From Caenorhabditis remanei (taxonomy: Eukaryota > Nematoda > Chromadorea > Rhabditida > Rhabditidae), in the NCBI RefSeq assembly GCF_010183535.1, contig NC_071331.1, positions 9,362,001-9,426,000 of the forward strand: 64,000 bases of DNA, given 5' to 3'. How positions within the stretch are numbered: the stretch's first letter is position 1; the number at the start of each line of letters is the position of its first letter. Of this stretch, positions 1-12,457 are shown in pieces. The position numbers and the translations under genes were made by a program. The notes under the pieces are model-generated. The model saw only the letters and a list, made by a program, of their open reading frames with translations. It searched no databases and was not told the DNA's origin.

Positions 1-1973
<1,973 letters not shown>

Positions 1974-2662
1974 TGTTTTATTCTGATATTATTGAGGTCC
2001 CTATACATAGAAATAGCTAATAACAGTCACCGAGAAACAGAAACAAAAAATAAAAAACACGTTTTCTTGTTGTCTCTTGTCTACGAGACAGATAGAGACG
2101 CAGAGAGATAAGATATGGTATTTATATAGATAGTGTCTAGAAAGGGGGGGGGAATGGGAGAAAATGACAATAGTCACGTAGGTCAACTAGACTGACCTCT
2201 CTCGGCGGGAAAAATTGAGGTAATTGAAGATTGAAAGTTTGAACTGGGAAAAAACGTGTAAATTAGGAAGTTTCGTTTATTTTTAACTGTTTCGATGATC
2301 TTATGTAAATATTTTTCAAAACTGTCTTTTACTAACGGAGTGTTGAAGTTGAAAAATTGCATTAAAAATATAAAATAGGATTTAAGAAACATGAATTTTT
2401 AGGGTTTTGATTATATTGTTTTTCGTTATTTTTAAAGTTTGAAATGTAAGAATATGGGAAAATTTGTTAAAACCATGTCGTCCATTTGACACAGAATTTT
2501 GTTTGTCTGAATTCACAAATGGTATTAATATCATCCAAGTGTTTAAATTTTTTTGAACTCATGGTGGCCCAGGAACCGGATTAAAAAAAAAAAGGAAAAA
2601 TCAAAGCAACGGTTAAAACTGACCGTGGAGGCTAACCGTGAGTGATATTCGTGTAAAACGCA
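1974..2662. other. Upstream spacer of the SQR gene
   Basis: This stretch holds the presumed promoter and 5' flank of the SQR gene, including a short G-run near 2143-2152. From about 2230 to 2575 it is a diverged direct duplicate of about 3685-4080; both contain a GTTTGAACTGGG..AAAAAACGTGTAA block and a GACACAGAATT block. I see no coding exon. Confidence 0.5.
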
Positions 2663-3357
2663 TAGAGTGTCGTCTCGCGAGAATCAGTTACAACACTTTG
2701 CGAGAATTCCAGCTGAATCCAGCATCGTCTTGTCTCGTTCTGTCTCGTTTTGTCCAGCATAAAGTTCAGAATATTCTCGTTCAGCATAGTTCAGCAAAGT
2801 TCAGTTCAGCAAAAGTTCAGTTACAGCATATTCCAGCACGTTTCATTTATTTTTCATTCCCGCATAATTTCTTGCTGGACATTGCGAGACAAACGTGGCC
2901 CTTCTTTTGTATAAAAAATATAATTTTGACGTTTCTACTCATTTTTTCATGCAAATTTTTACGAAATGAATGTTGAAAATAAAGCAAAATTGACATTTTT
3001 AGAACCGTGACCTTCGAAAAAAGTTCAAAAATGAAGGAACACTGTACTTGATTCACAATGAAAGGTCACGGAAATAACACTTTAGCATAGATTTTTCTAT
3101 TTTTCTTACAGAAAAATAATTCACGTTCGTCTCGCGAGATTCTCGCAATGTCTAGCAAGAAATTATGCGGGAATGAAAGATAAATGAAACGTGCTGGAAT
3201 ATGCCGTAACTGAACTTTTGCTGAACTGAACTTTGCTGAACTATGCTGAACGAGAATATGCTGAACTTTATGCTGGACAAAACGAGACAGAGCAAAACGA
3301 GACGATTGCGAGAATATGCTGGAATCAGCTGGAAGCGTCTCGCGATACGACACTCTA
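2663..3357. mobile_element. Non-autonomous hAT element with long inverted arms
   Basis: The termini are TAGAGTGTCG and its complement. They are flanked by an exact 8 bp target duplication AAAACGCA (2655-2662 and 3358-3365), diagnostic of hAT-type insertion. Each arm is about 230-240 bp and is dominated by degenerate TTCAGCA and CTCGTTCTG-type subterminal repeats. The unique centre is about 220 bp. There is no transposase, so it must depend on an enzyme made elsewhere. Confidence 0.85.
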
Positions 3358-3365
3358 AAAACGCA

Positions 3366-4292
3366 TAAATTGAATTAGAATTTGTAGCGTTAAGATTTCT
3401 TATGTTCCTCACCCAATAAACATCAATTTCTCTTAAAAATTAACTTTGCTGTGAAACATGTTTATTGCTGTCTGACTGAAAAGAAATGACTAACTATTGC
3501 AGAAACAAAATAAATGAAACAGTTAGATTTTTTGTTCTCCATTGCTGATTTATTTCCAAGCGTGGATAATCTGTTCTGAATTGCTGACATATATGTCAAG
3601 CATCAGAAATTTTCCGATTATCACTTTCTACTTTTTAGGACCAACATTAATGAACAATAAAAATCCACAAAAATCACTATCAGAATCGGGGAAGTTTGAA
3701 CTGGGGAAAAAACGTGTAAGCTAGGAAGTTTTTTTTAAACTGTTTCGGTGATGTTATTTTTTCAAAATTATTTTTTACTAAACTTGAGAGTAACAGTCAA
3801 ATTGTGTCTAAAATTGTTATAAAAGAAGAAGAAATCATTTGAACTGAAGTGAATTTCCCGCATATTCATTCAAAAAATAGGACTCAAGAAACATGATTTT
3901 TTAAGGAATTTAATTTTATAAATTTTCATTTGGTTTTCCAGTTATAAATGTAAGAATATATATATTATTAGTAATTATCGTTAATCCGGTTGACACAGAA
4001 TTGTGAATTTCTGAATTCACGAACTGATTGAATCGATGCCATCGGAGTGCTCTAATTTTTCAATCTCATGGGCCAGGAACAAGAATATCTCTCTCATATT
4101 ATACAAAACTACAAACAGAATACGTGAAACAGTTTGATTTTGTTTTGCTCCGAATAATTGATCGATTTCCAAGCGTGGTTAACCTGTTCTGAATTGCTGT
4201 TTTACAGCTGAGGTAAAATAAACGTGCATTAAAAAAAAATTATTTCTTTCGAAAGTTTATCCTTTCAAATTCTAAAACTATACAGTATAGTG
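3366..4292. other. Noncoding spacer with internal duplications
   Basis: No exon is recognisable. Segments near 3430-3540 recur near 9340-9440 (AGAAACAAAATAAATGAAACAG block), and 3650-3690 recurs near 6835-6880. This area therefore belongs to the same patchwork of old duplications as the 7-12 kb region. Confidence 0.4.
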
Positions 4293-4319
4293 CAGAGATG
4301 TTGGGAAGTGAAAATTTTC

Positions 4320-4480
4320 TTATCCGGAAGTCGGAAGTCGGAAGTCGGAAGTAAAATTTCTTATCCGGAAGTCGGAAGTCGGAAGTCGGAAGTAAAATTT
4401 CTTATCCGGAAGTCGGAAGTCGGAAGTCGGAAGTAAAAAAACACCCGGAAGTCGGAAGTCGGAAGTCGGAAGTCGGAAAC
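4320..4480. repeat. Subterminal GGAAGTC array (left end of the hAT element)
   Basis: Blocks of three to four CGGAAGT-type units are separated by an AAAATTTCTTATC spacer. A matching array lies at 6530-6660 at the other end. Subterminal arrays like this are typical transposase-binding regions in hAT elements; that role is inferred. Confidence 0.85.
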
Positions 4481-4584
4481 TCATACAAATTTTTTCGATT
4501 GAAAAAATTAACTTTATTAAAAGAAACCAATTAAAAAAATAAACAAGAAACAAACTATTCTAGATAATGGGTAATAAAAACAAA

Positions 4585-6332
4585 TTAAGAGGAGAAACCA
4601 AAGATTTTAATATTTTGGGAACAAAACGTGAGTTGATCAAGTCTCTCGGGGGTCAGATTTGTTCTTCTAGGAGAACAAATTAGTCCGGATAGACTAAAAA
4701 GTCTCTCCGACTCTGATGATGTAGCAGGAACGCACAGAAATTCAAGAGCCATTTTTTTCAAATGTGGCAAATTCTCCGCGTTGTTCCAATACGCATATGG
4801 GTCTGTTTCTTGGGAAGGTGGATGTTGCAGGTATTCGTCGATTTCCTGTAATATTTACAATCATTAACCCAGTTCAAGCACAATCGCTTACCTTTGCGAT
4901 ACTATCTTTTTCAATAGGATCTGTTGGCTCGGGCGAATTTTCTTTCAAAAAGGATTGATAGAGAGTAAGCGGAGACTCTTCCGTGCAGACAACAACATCA
5001 CTGCATCCATCCGTGTTTTCTGATGTTGTATTAGTGGCCGTTTTTGACTTTTGGATGATGTAATCCTGGAAAATTCAAGATTAATTGAACTCAAAACTGT
5101 TGATTTACCTTATGCGAAAAGGAAAAAAAGGAATCTTTGAACCTTGGGTCCAGAAACGTGCACGTTCTCAAAAAGCTGTCAGAATGAAGATGTTGAGTTC
5201 TCAATGCCAATGTACTGTTCAATTTTGCAATACATTCTCTTCTTTCATCAATAGATCTAAAGAAAAAAGAAATTTTCGACATTTAAACGCCAGATACACT
5301 TACTCTTCTCGTTTCATTCGATTCAGTTTAAATTCAAGAAGTTTTAACGAAGGAATTACAACAGAAGCTGTGGCTTCAAAACGACTTTGAACAGCTTTCG
5401 TAGTTTCAGCTAGTGGCTTTAGAACTTCACATAGTAAATCGATCACATCCCATTCTCTCGAGTCAATTATTGGGAGATTCAGTTTCGGGTTGTCGATTTG
5501 AAGTAATGCGATGGCTCTTCTATTTTCCAAAAAGGACGAAAGCATTAAATACAGTGATGACCAACGGACTTCACAGCTTTTTTTCAACATTCTCAAAAGT
5601 TCTACTATCTAGCCAATGACCAGTCACGCTCAGAAGACTATGCTTTCCATCAGTCGAATTCCATCCATCACATGTTATTCCAACATAAACCATATTCTTA
5701 AGCGCTCCTTTAATATCATTTTCGAGTCGATTTACCAAATTAGGCAATAATGTGTTTGTGAAGTGATAGCGTTTATGGATTCTGTAAAAATTGTTTATGT
5801 GGTATTTTTGTTCAAACTCACCTCAATTTAGGGGCTAAAATCTTTAGAAAATTCAGAAATCCAGGTTTTTCAATTGTACGAAGCGGTAAAACGTCATGAG
5901 CGATCATTTCCATTAAACTGACTTCAACTTCCGCAGATCGTGAGCCATTTTTCTGCCATTGAGACCAATTATTCAGAACGTCGCCTCCTGATTTACTTGG
6001 AGCCATTTTGACTGATACACGAGAAACCGGCAAAAAAGGAATAGTTGATTGAGTTCTAGATTCAGCAATCGACATTTCTCTTTTTTTTTTGACTAGAACA
6101 TCGTTCTCACGAATCTGAAATTAAAATTAATTTTAACACCAAATTGTTCATAAATTTCTCGTACCTCATTGAACAAATCCATGTGTTCCTTCTCCAAGTG
6201 ATACTTCAAATTATTAGATCCAGAGTGGGGAGAGAGCTTAATTACTTTATTACACTTCAGACATTTTGCGCATTCCTTTGTCCTTTCAAAGTAATCGTCA
6301 TACTTTGAGTGCGTTTTTCGACGAAGCGACAT
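4585..6332 (-). pseudogene. hAT transposase (BED zinc finger, hAT dimerisation domain), internally deleted
   Basis: Six exons can be built: 6165-6332, 5822-6114, 5304-5781 (broken), 5109-5256, 4892-5065 and 4585-4845. Exon 1 carries a BED finger (CAKCLKCNKV, then a HLEKEH histidine pair). Exon 3 starts with a DDE core motif, ITCDGWNS. The last exon has the C-terminal dimerisation motif FLCVPATSSESERLFS. In exon 3 the frame breaks near 5577-5600: the sequence jumps from just after the first catalytic region to the segment beginning CEVRWSSLYLML. The expected middle part, with the second catalytic Asp and the conserved C/H region, is missing. Splice sites elsewhere remain sound. The copy is therefore unlikely to encode an active enzyme. 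Confidence 0.9.
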
Positions 6333-6529
6333 TTTCCAATCAATTATAAGTATTAATTGGGCGAAATCTGTAAAAAAAAATGTAAGAATAAGCCAATAAA
6401 AAATAAATTAAATAAAAAAAAACAATTGTTAAACAATACGCGCAGTCCGTAATTCCGGAGCATCGTTTGCTTCAAATCGGAGGGAGTTCAAATTTGCAAA
6501 ATTAAAAAAAAACATATATCCAGAAGTCG

Positions 6530-6660
6530 GAAGTAAAATTCCTTATCCGGAAGTCGGAAGTCGGAAGTCGGAAGTGAAATTTCTTATCCGGAAGTCGGAA
6601 GTCGGAAGTCGGAAGTGAAAAAAAACCCGGAAGTCGGAAGTCGGAAGTCGGAAGTCGGAA
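6530..6660. repeat. Subterminal GGAAGTC array (right end of the hAT element)
   Basis: The unit and spacer are as in the left array, in the same orientation on the plus strand, and end in GGAATTCCCAACAACACTG. The last block follows a short A-run and CCCGG. The same architecture recurs at 38657-39026 and, with a different unit, near 62168-62350. Confidence 0.85.
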
Positions 6661-6683
6661 TTCCCAACAACACTGGTATAGTG

Positions 6684-7419
6684 TATACTGTACTAAAATT
6701 AGTCTGGAGTGTGAAAATTAACTCGCTTTTTTTGATTTCGTACTCGAGTTTGATTAGCGCTTATTCTCAAAAGATTTATATTTTTTATTATGTCATTCGC
6801 AGTATATTACTGTCTTTGGAAATAAAAATAACAATAATGAACAATAAAAATCCACAAAAATTCACTTTGAGAATCGAGAAAATATTTGAGGAACGTTGAA
6901 AAATTGCTTAGCCGAGTTTGATAAAAAATTATTATCAATGAGAAACGGGGATCAGAAAATGACTATTGACTATAGTCTCATTTTCCAGAAAACGGACAAC
7001 AAAAATTGTCATCCTCATAAGAATGTCGAATTTTATCCAGGAGCCACAGCAAAACTAACTTCATGAAGTACTTATCATGTTTCATTCAATTTATGAGTAG
7101 TATGTAACTTATTAGTAAATTTAAACGAATGTCTTATTAATACATTTTTAACGGGGTCTATCCAATGGTAACGAACGCAATTGTTGCCATCTTGATAAAT
7201 AAAAGACACGAAACAGATTTCGGTGTGATAAATGTTTTCTTTTGAAAATCTGTTTCACGTGTCTCAGAAATAGTCACTGGGGAAACTTTTTTCAGTGGTC
7301 CGTTGAGTTTATTTCTAGCTCTAGCAAAATTATATGATCGGAACTCATGAAGTTAGACTCGACTTTTGTTATATCAACGGATGTCACCATGTCGCAGCAG
7401 CGACCAGCGCCCACTGTTT
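6684..7419. other. Noncoding spacer
   Basis: No exon is seen. The block 7080-7315 is a diverged duplicate of about 9475-9690 (TAGTATGTAACTTATTA and AAATCTGTTTCACGT landmarks). It marks the start of duplication unit 1 of the secreted-gene cluster. Confidence 0.4.
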
Positions 7420-7573
7420 ATTGCTCCGACAGTTTGAGTTCCGATTATTTGGGAGGAGGAGGAAGACGGGGAATGGGATGAAGAAGCAGAAGAAGCAGAA
7501 GAAGATGAGGATGAGAATGAAGAGACTTTGGATAAAAGTGGTTTCCCAATTTGATCGGCTGACATTGATTCCA
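7420..7573 (-). pseudogene. Truncated copy of the Ser-rich last exon of the secreted cluster
   Basis: The exon begins after a TTTTCAG acceptor with TGGAATCAATGTC, exactly as the intact exon at 10307-10674. It encodes the same SMSADQIGKPL start and Ser-run. Similarity stops after the QTVGA region near 7420, so the conserved C-terminal half is gone. It is the broken copy belonging to the fragment at 8350-8502. Confidence 0.7.
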
Positions 7574-7881
7574 CTGAAAAGATAGTATTTAAGATTAGCA
7601 TATAATGAATGGAATAAGTAATTATTTGCTAGACTTCAGGTTAGACTGAAACAGTAAATCGTGCGAAAACGGGGTGACCCCAGCTGGTTTGTACCTCGTT
7701 TCAAACGTACTGTTATGAACTGACAGAGATATCAAAATGTAGATATCGCGGATTTCAATGAATTGGGCCATATGACGTATCGTTAATCCGCTTTGCAAGT
7801 GCATATTCCCAGTTGTCTCTGTTTCAAAACATTTTCATCTTCTCCATGGAATTATCACTGGCAGTCGCATAACGTTACGAT

Positions 7882-8240
7882 AAGGAATGTGCGGAACGGA
7901 AATGGGAAATACCGAAATTTCCGATATCTTTTTGGGAGTTGTTTTCAGATTGAAAATTTCCGATAACTTTTTTTTTCGGAAAAACTTTGGTTCCGAAGTT
8001 TCCGGAATATTAAATACTTTCGTGATGATAAAAAAATAATTTGTGCGGAATCGAAAGAAACTGCAAAGCCAACGTGAACGGTGCCAAATCGTTACATCTC
8101 TGTCAAAATTTACGGAAATTTTAGTTCTTGCTGCATATTTTATCCGAAATTTTAGGAATTTCCGAAAAAAATTACTAAAAAATTAGTCAGAGCATTTCCG
8201 AGTTCCGAAATTTCTAAATTTTTTGTTTCGCACATCCTTG
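7882..8240. mobile_element. hAT-like MITE with CAAGGATGTGCG ends (copy 1)
   Basis: The left end is AAGGAATGTGCGGAAC; the right end read inward is CAAGGATGTGCGAAAC. An exact 8 bp duplication GTTACGAT flanks it (7874-7881 and 8241-8248). The interior is rich in TTTCCG/CGGAAA motifs and has no coding capacity. The second copy at 11962-12383 has the same flanks. Confidence 0.8.
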
Positions 8241-8349
8241 GTTACGATTAGGCTTACTCTTAAATTAATCCTTACTGTTTCACAACACTCACATCGTCTC
8301 TTCTGATTTCCTACCCTAATTCTGGGCTCATTTTTTATACACTTCCAAC

Positions 8350-8502
8350 TTATATACCTCCAATAACACTTCCAACACCTGATCCCTTGAATCCATCTCT
8401 TCGAACTCTTGTTTGTGTTGGGTTGAACATGAGAATATGAGTGACAACTGATGCATTTGTTCCAGTTATTAGCTTCTTTCCACCGTCAACCGAGGTTTTT
8501 TC
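8350..8502 (-). pseudogene. Orphan exon 4 of the six-cysteine secreted family, with an internal deletion
   Basis: An acceptor TTTTCCAG precedes 51 codons ending in TAA. The translation matches exon 4 of the gene at 15541-16802 (GTNASVVTHILMFNP core) but lacks 12 codons lying between two copies of GTTGACGG. The intron 3 homologue follows upstream to about 8760, where it is interrupted by the element at about 8813-9290. Exons 1-3 of this unit are absent. Confidence 0.75.
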
Positions 8503-8812
8503 CTGGAAAATAATTGCAGCCACTAATAAATGTGGGAGAATTGAAGCGGTTTAGCAATGTCTGGAAACAGGAAGAAATCAAGAAACGAATGTAAACTCAA
8601 ATCCTGACTTGTAAGCCATCAATGGAAGTTCAATAATTGCCAATTCATTACTAGTTATTCTTATGGCAATAAAAATGCAGAACCTGTAACCGGAAAAAAA
8701 CTTGAACTATTCTTACCTTCCTTAATTTGGGAAGGATCCCGGGTCGAGATGGAGATCACTAAAACAGATATTTTGCGCTGATTTCAAATCTGTATTGTTT
8801 TTCTGAACAATT

Positions 8813-9290
8813 TACAGTAACGAGAAAAAGTGAGGGCAGATTCATACTTTCATGTGTATCTCTGCTGAATCGTGTCCGTTTTGCATAATCTTTTTTTCGA
8901 CAAATAGCTGAAACATTCAGCAATAAGAAAATAAGTTATTAAAAAAAGTTATAATTTAAAATTTTATCGATTATCGATTTTTCCTGACCGTGATTTGAAA
9001 ATTCGAAAAAAAAAACTTTTTATTTTTCTCTTGGAGTTATTGAGTTCTTGATGTCAAAATGATAGAACATGTTCAAATAAACAAAAAATTATGTTGAATT
9101 CATCGTGCTAGAGCTCCGGAAGTCAAAATAGCGTCCTCGGGAAAACCATCATAACTCATCAAAAAATTATCCAAATTAGCCAAAACATGTACCAAAAAAC
9201 GTGTTTTGAGTTCTTCTACAAAACCAACATCAAAAAATCAAAATTTTAGAAAAAATCTTTTTTCAAATTTTTTCACTCAATAATTTTTCT
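8813..9290. mobile_element. Half copy of a palindromic TACAGTA-ended element
   Basis: It starts at TACAGTAACGAG and continues with GGGCAGATTCATACTTTC. It matches one arm of the larger palindrome at 39825-40950 down to about 9290, where similarity stops near the centre of the palindrome. A TACAGTA terminus suggests a Tc1/mariner-type TA target, which I infer from the other copy. There is no coding capacity. Confidence 0.6.
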
Positions 9291-10306
9291 CTAAGAAGGT
9301 ATTCTAAATTATCACTTTCACCCTAAACAAACTGCAATGTTCTCCTAATAAATCAACTATGCTGCGAAACATTGCAGATCCCTGATTAAAAAGAAATGAC
9401 AAACTTATGTAGAAACAAAATAAATGAAACAGTTTGATTTTTTATTCTCTCAATAAAATATCGTGAATTATAATGTTTTATTCAATTCATGATTAGTATG
9501 TAACTTATTATATATATATTTTTCAGATAATAAAAACGAACGCATCTGTTGCCATTGAAATAAATAAAAAACAAGAAACAGATGTTGTTGTGTTGAAGTT
9601 TCATTTTTTGAAAATCTATTTCACGTTTCCCAGAAATAGTAACTGGGTGAAATCTTTCCAGTGTCGAGTTGGATTGTTGCGAAAACTGCCATTCCCACAA
9701 GTTGAACCCTCCCAAAATGAATGAATGCTGAAACACGCTCTAGATTTGTGTATCAAGTTTTAATTAAAACTCTTCTTTTCATCTCTTTCACTTTAATAAA
9801 ACGTGTAAAGTAGTCTCTTCTTATTCTTCTTCTTGTTTCAGATTTATATCATACATTTACACACACTTCAGTTAACTTCATTCTTCGTTTCATTTGTAAT
9901 TCATTAAGTAGTCTACTTTTCAGTCCTGTATTTTCCTTTCGTCCTTTTATTCGTTTATCGTTGCGTCAGTGACACGCTCTGAGATCATTTTGTAATTCAC
10001 CTTGATAGTTCTTCGGTGAATCTGGCTCAGCCGAGGCCTCGTTTAGACTAGGATAACTCTTTTTGTTCTATTTAGGATAGAGAATATCATACTTGGACGT
10101 CCCGGAATAACTGTGTTACTAGGAAAGAGAGAAGAAGAGTTGTCGTATATTTTTATATCTGAATACTTATCAGGATTTCCATTAATCATGATAGAAAAAA
10201 GTTTTGAAATTGTTTTATTGAAACATTCGAAATATATTGAACACTTTAAAAAAGGAATTATTTCAGAAACAAAAGTTATACAACACTGAAATACCATTCA
10301 CACTTT
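9291..10306. other. Noncoding spacer and 3' flank
   Basis: The stretch 9475-9690 duplicates 7080-7315. A minus-strand AATAAAAC (about 10209-10216 on the plus strand as GTTTTATT) lies 90 bp beyond the stop of the exon at 10307 and could be its polyadenylation signal. No other exon is visible. Confidence 0.4.
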
Positions 10307-10674
10307 TCACATCGTTGGTTTATTTCCAAACGAGAAAGTGCCCTCTCCCGCGCCCACAGTCTTTCCATTCACAATCACTTTTCTTCCTTTCCAGTCGACA
10401 TTCGATTTCGATCCATGAACACTTCCAGCCTTCATCTTATCAGATCCTTCCATTCTTTGGTCGTTTCTTTGATTCAAATCAACGAGATCCGAATCATGTT
10501 TGTCTCCTTTTTTGATTGTTTGAAGAGTTGCTCCGACAGTTTGAGTTCCGATTATTTTGGAGGAGGAAGAAGACGGGGAATGGGATGAAGAAGCAGAAGA
10601 AGATGACGATGAGGATGAAGAGATTCCTTTGGATGAAAGTGGTTTCCCAATTTGATCAGCTGACATTGATTCCA
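10307..10674 (-). CDS. Ser-rich terminal exon of the secreted cluster (partner exons uncertain)
   Basis: A TTTCAG acceptor at 10675-10680 precedes TGGAATCAATG. The exon reads 121 codons and a TGA stop. Its translation has SMSADQIGKPLSSK, a run of serines (about residues 18-38), QTVGA, a charged middle and a C-terminal KVIVNGKTVGAGEGTFSFG. It needs one nucleotide from the previous exon. The family's exon 4 offers this: GGAG|GTATATAAG in unit 1 (8350-8502) and GGAG|GTTTGTGAG in the gene at 15541-16802. It may be the true exon 5 of that gene across a 4.9 kb intron, or an orphan of a truncated unit. I do not recognise a domain. Confidence 0.55.
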
Positions 10675-10739
10675 CTGAAAGGAGAGTACGATTGGCATGG
10701 AATGAACAGAATGAATAATTGCTGGTTGCACTTCAGATA

Positions 10740-11060
10740 AGACTGAAACAGTAAAACGGGCCAACACGGGGAAACCCCGGCCGGTTCGTAACACGCTTGA
10801 AATGCATTGTTATGAGCTGACAGAGACATCAAAATGTAGATTTCTATGACCTATAGTGGGCCAAAAGCGCATCCTTAGTCTTCTTTGACCATTTTCGCGC
10901 TTTTTGGCATTTTAGCCAGGACCGGTCAGATCTTGACCTGTTCCGCAATAACATATCGCTATGCGGACCAATTTAAGTCATAAAACTCGTCCAGATATAC
11001 ATTTTGGTATCATTTCCGGTCTTAACATTGTGTTTCATACAAGCTCCGATTTGCAAGTGC
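10740..11060. repeat. Diverged GGGCC-type palindromic repeat
   Basis: Landmarks AAACGGGCCAACACGGG, TGAGCTGACAGAGACATC and CCATTTTCGCGCTTTTTGGC match the better preserved palindrome at 39446-39824. A shorter relic of the same sequence is at 7650-7790. Both sit in the same place within duplication units 1 and 2, so the insertion predates that duplication. Confidence 0.5.
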
Positions 11061-11139
11061 ATATGATCTTCCCGGTAATTCCTGTTTCAAAACATTATCA
11101 TTTTCTCCATGAAATTATTTCTGGCAGTCGTATATTTGC

Positions 11140-11950
11140 AAGTTTTTATAGGCGCGAAACATATTTTCATCATTTTTGATGATCTATTTTCACAAGTTTT
11201 AATTAAAAGTTTGCCAATTTCCGAGAGAAAATCATGCAAAAATCTTTACTATTAACAAGCGGCTGTATGTTCGTGTGTCTGTCGCCGATCCTACCGCCCT
11301 TCCTACTGAACCGATTTTCTTCAAAGTTGGACCAAAAGATCAGAAATTTTCTCTTAATGATGCCCGTTTTTTTCTTTTTTCAAAATTCTCAAAATTACGA
11401 CTTCTGGATCAAAAATAATGATTTTCAAGCCAAATTCGAAGAGAGAAAAGGGGGAGGCGGTCGGCAAAGCCCGTGAAACGTCAGCTGCTCGCTTTCCTCT
11501 TCACAGAGCGGCGCCTCTTCAGTGGCGCGTGGATAAAAGGGAACGCGCCGGCCGTCCGATCTGGCAAGTTAAGCGACGTTGACTACAGTTAGTTGGTTCG
11601 ACTCCAGACTCCAAAGAAAAGCGGTAGTGTCGTCCGTTTTCGGATTGATCCACGACATAAAAAGGTATGGGGCGTTTTCTAAAAAGTGAAGACGTGAAGG
11701 ATTTTTTGATATCATCGGATTCAGAAAAACTAGAGGAATCCAAACGTGTCGTCCGTTTCCGGGTAATTCACTGTAACACCCAGAAGGGTGGTGTTGAGAA
11801 GGAGGTTTAGTCGCCGTTAGGCGACGTGAACCGACTGGTAGATCAAAAATGGTGAAAATCTGTTTCGCGCCAGAAAAAACTTGCGTCTCTCTCGCTGATA
11901 CTCTCTCGTTTGCGGTGGGGCGCAGTTGTAAGAAGGCGTGGGCTGCTAAT
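11140..11950. mobile_element. Palindromic GGCGCGAAAC / GGGCGCAGTTGTAA MITE, split by a Helitron-like element
   Basis: The left arm (about 11150-11186) GGCGCGAAACATATTTTCAT is the complement of the right arm at 11842-11873. The right part continues with CTCTCGTTTGCGGTGGGGCG and CAGTTGTAA, then GGGCTGCTAAT. Copies are at 26921-27020 and 32385-32660. The Helitron-like insertion 11232-11838 separates the arms. Confidence 0.65.
11232..11838 (+). mobile_element. Non-autonomous Helitron-like element, family 2 (copy 1)
   Basis: The 5' end TCATG follows an A; the 3' end is CTGG followed by T, which is the A|TC...CTRR|T signature. Nine bases before CTGG is a perfect hairpin, GTCGCC-GTTA-GGCGAC, at the position expected for a Helitron terminator. 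There are no inverted ends and no target duplication. The second copy (60949-61846, opposite strand) agrees at both ends. The interior has a tRNA-type B box, GGTTCGACTCC (11595-11605), and TGGCAAGTTAAG (11562-11573). Short open frames here are not conserved in phase. Confidence 0.75.
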
Positions 11951-11961
11951 AACGTTACGAT

Positions 11962-12383
11962 AAGAAATGTGCGGAACGGAAATCGGAAATTCCGAAATTT
12001 CAGTTTTTTCGGATCTGTTTTCCGTTGAAAAATTTCCGATTAGCGAGAATTTTTTTTCGGAAAAACTTTGGTTCCGAAATTTCCGGAATTTCAAATATTT
12101 TCGTGATGATAAAAAAAATTAGTGCGGAATCGAAAGAAATTTCTGCAAAGCCACCGTGAACGGTGCAAAACGTTCTACCTCTGTCAAAATTTACAGGATT
12201 TTTAGTTTTTCTGCATATTTTTGCATTTCGACTATGAGAAACTTGAAAACCCTAGTTTCCCAAATTTCCGCAATTTCCGAAAAGAATAATTCGGAGTACT
12301 TCCAAGTTTCGAAAATTCCGGGAAAAAATTGGAAAGGTTCCGATTTCCGAAATTTCAGAAATGTTTTGTTCCTCACATACCTG
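11962..12383. mobile_element. hAT-like MITE with CAAGGATGTGCG ends (copy 2)
   Basis: It belongs to the same family as 7882-8240 and sits in the homologous position of duplication unit 2. The flanking repeats GTTACGAT (11954-11961) and GTTACAAT (12384-12391) are the same target site with one substitution. It is slightly longer than copy 1 because of internal indels. Confidence 0.75.
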
Positions 12384-12457
12384 GTTACAATTAGCCTTCA
12401 TCTTTAAAAAATCATTGCTGTTTCACAACACTCATATCGTCTCCACTGATTCCCTAT

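Larger units (their letters stand above)
4293..6675 (-). mobile_element. hAT DNA transposon, 2,383 bp, carrying a decayed transposase gene
   Basis: The left terminus CAGAGATGTTGGGAA and right terminus (read inward) CAGTGTTGTTGGGAA are inverted repeats. They are flanked by an exact 8 bp duplication GTATAGTG (4285-4292 and 6676-6683). Both subterminal regions are arrays of the 7 bp unit GGAAGTC. The minus-strand gene inside encodes a BED-finger hAT transposase. Intact ends and matching target duplications suggest a fairly young insertion, but the transposase is broken. Confidence 0.93.
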
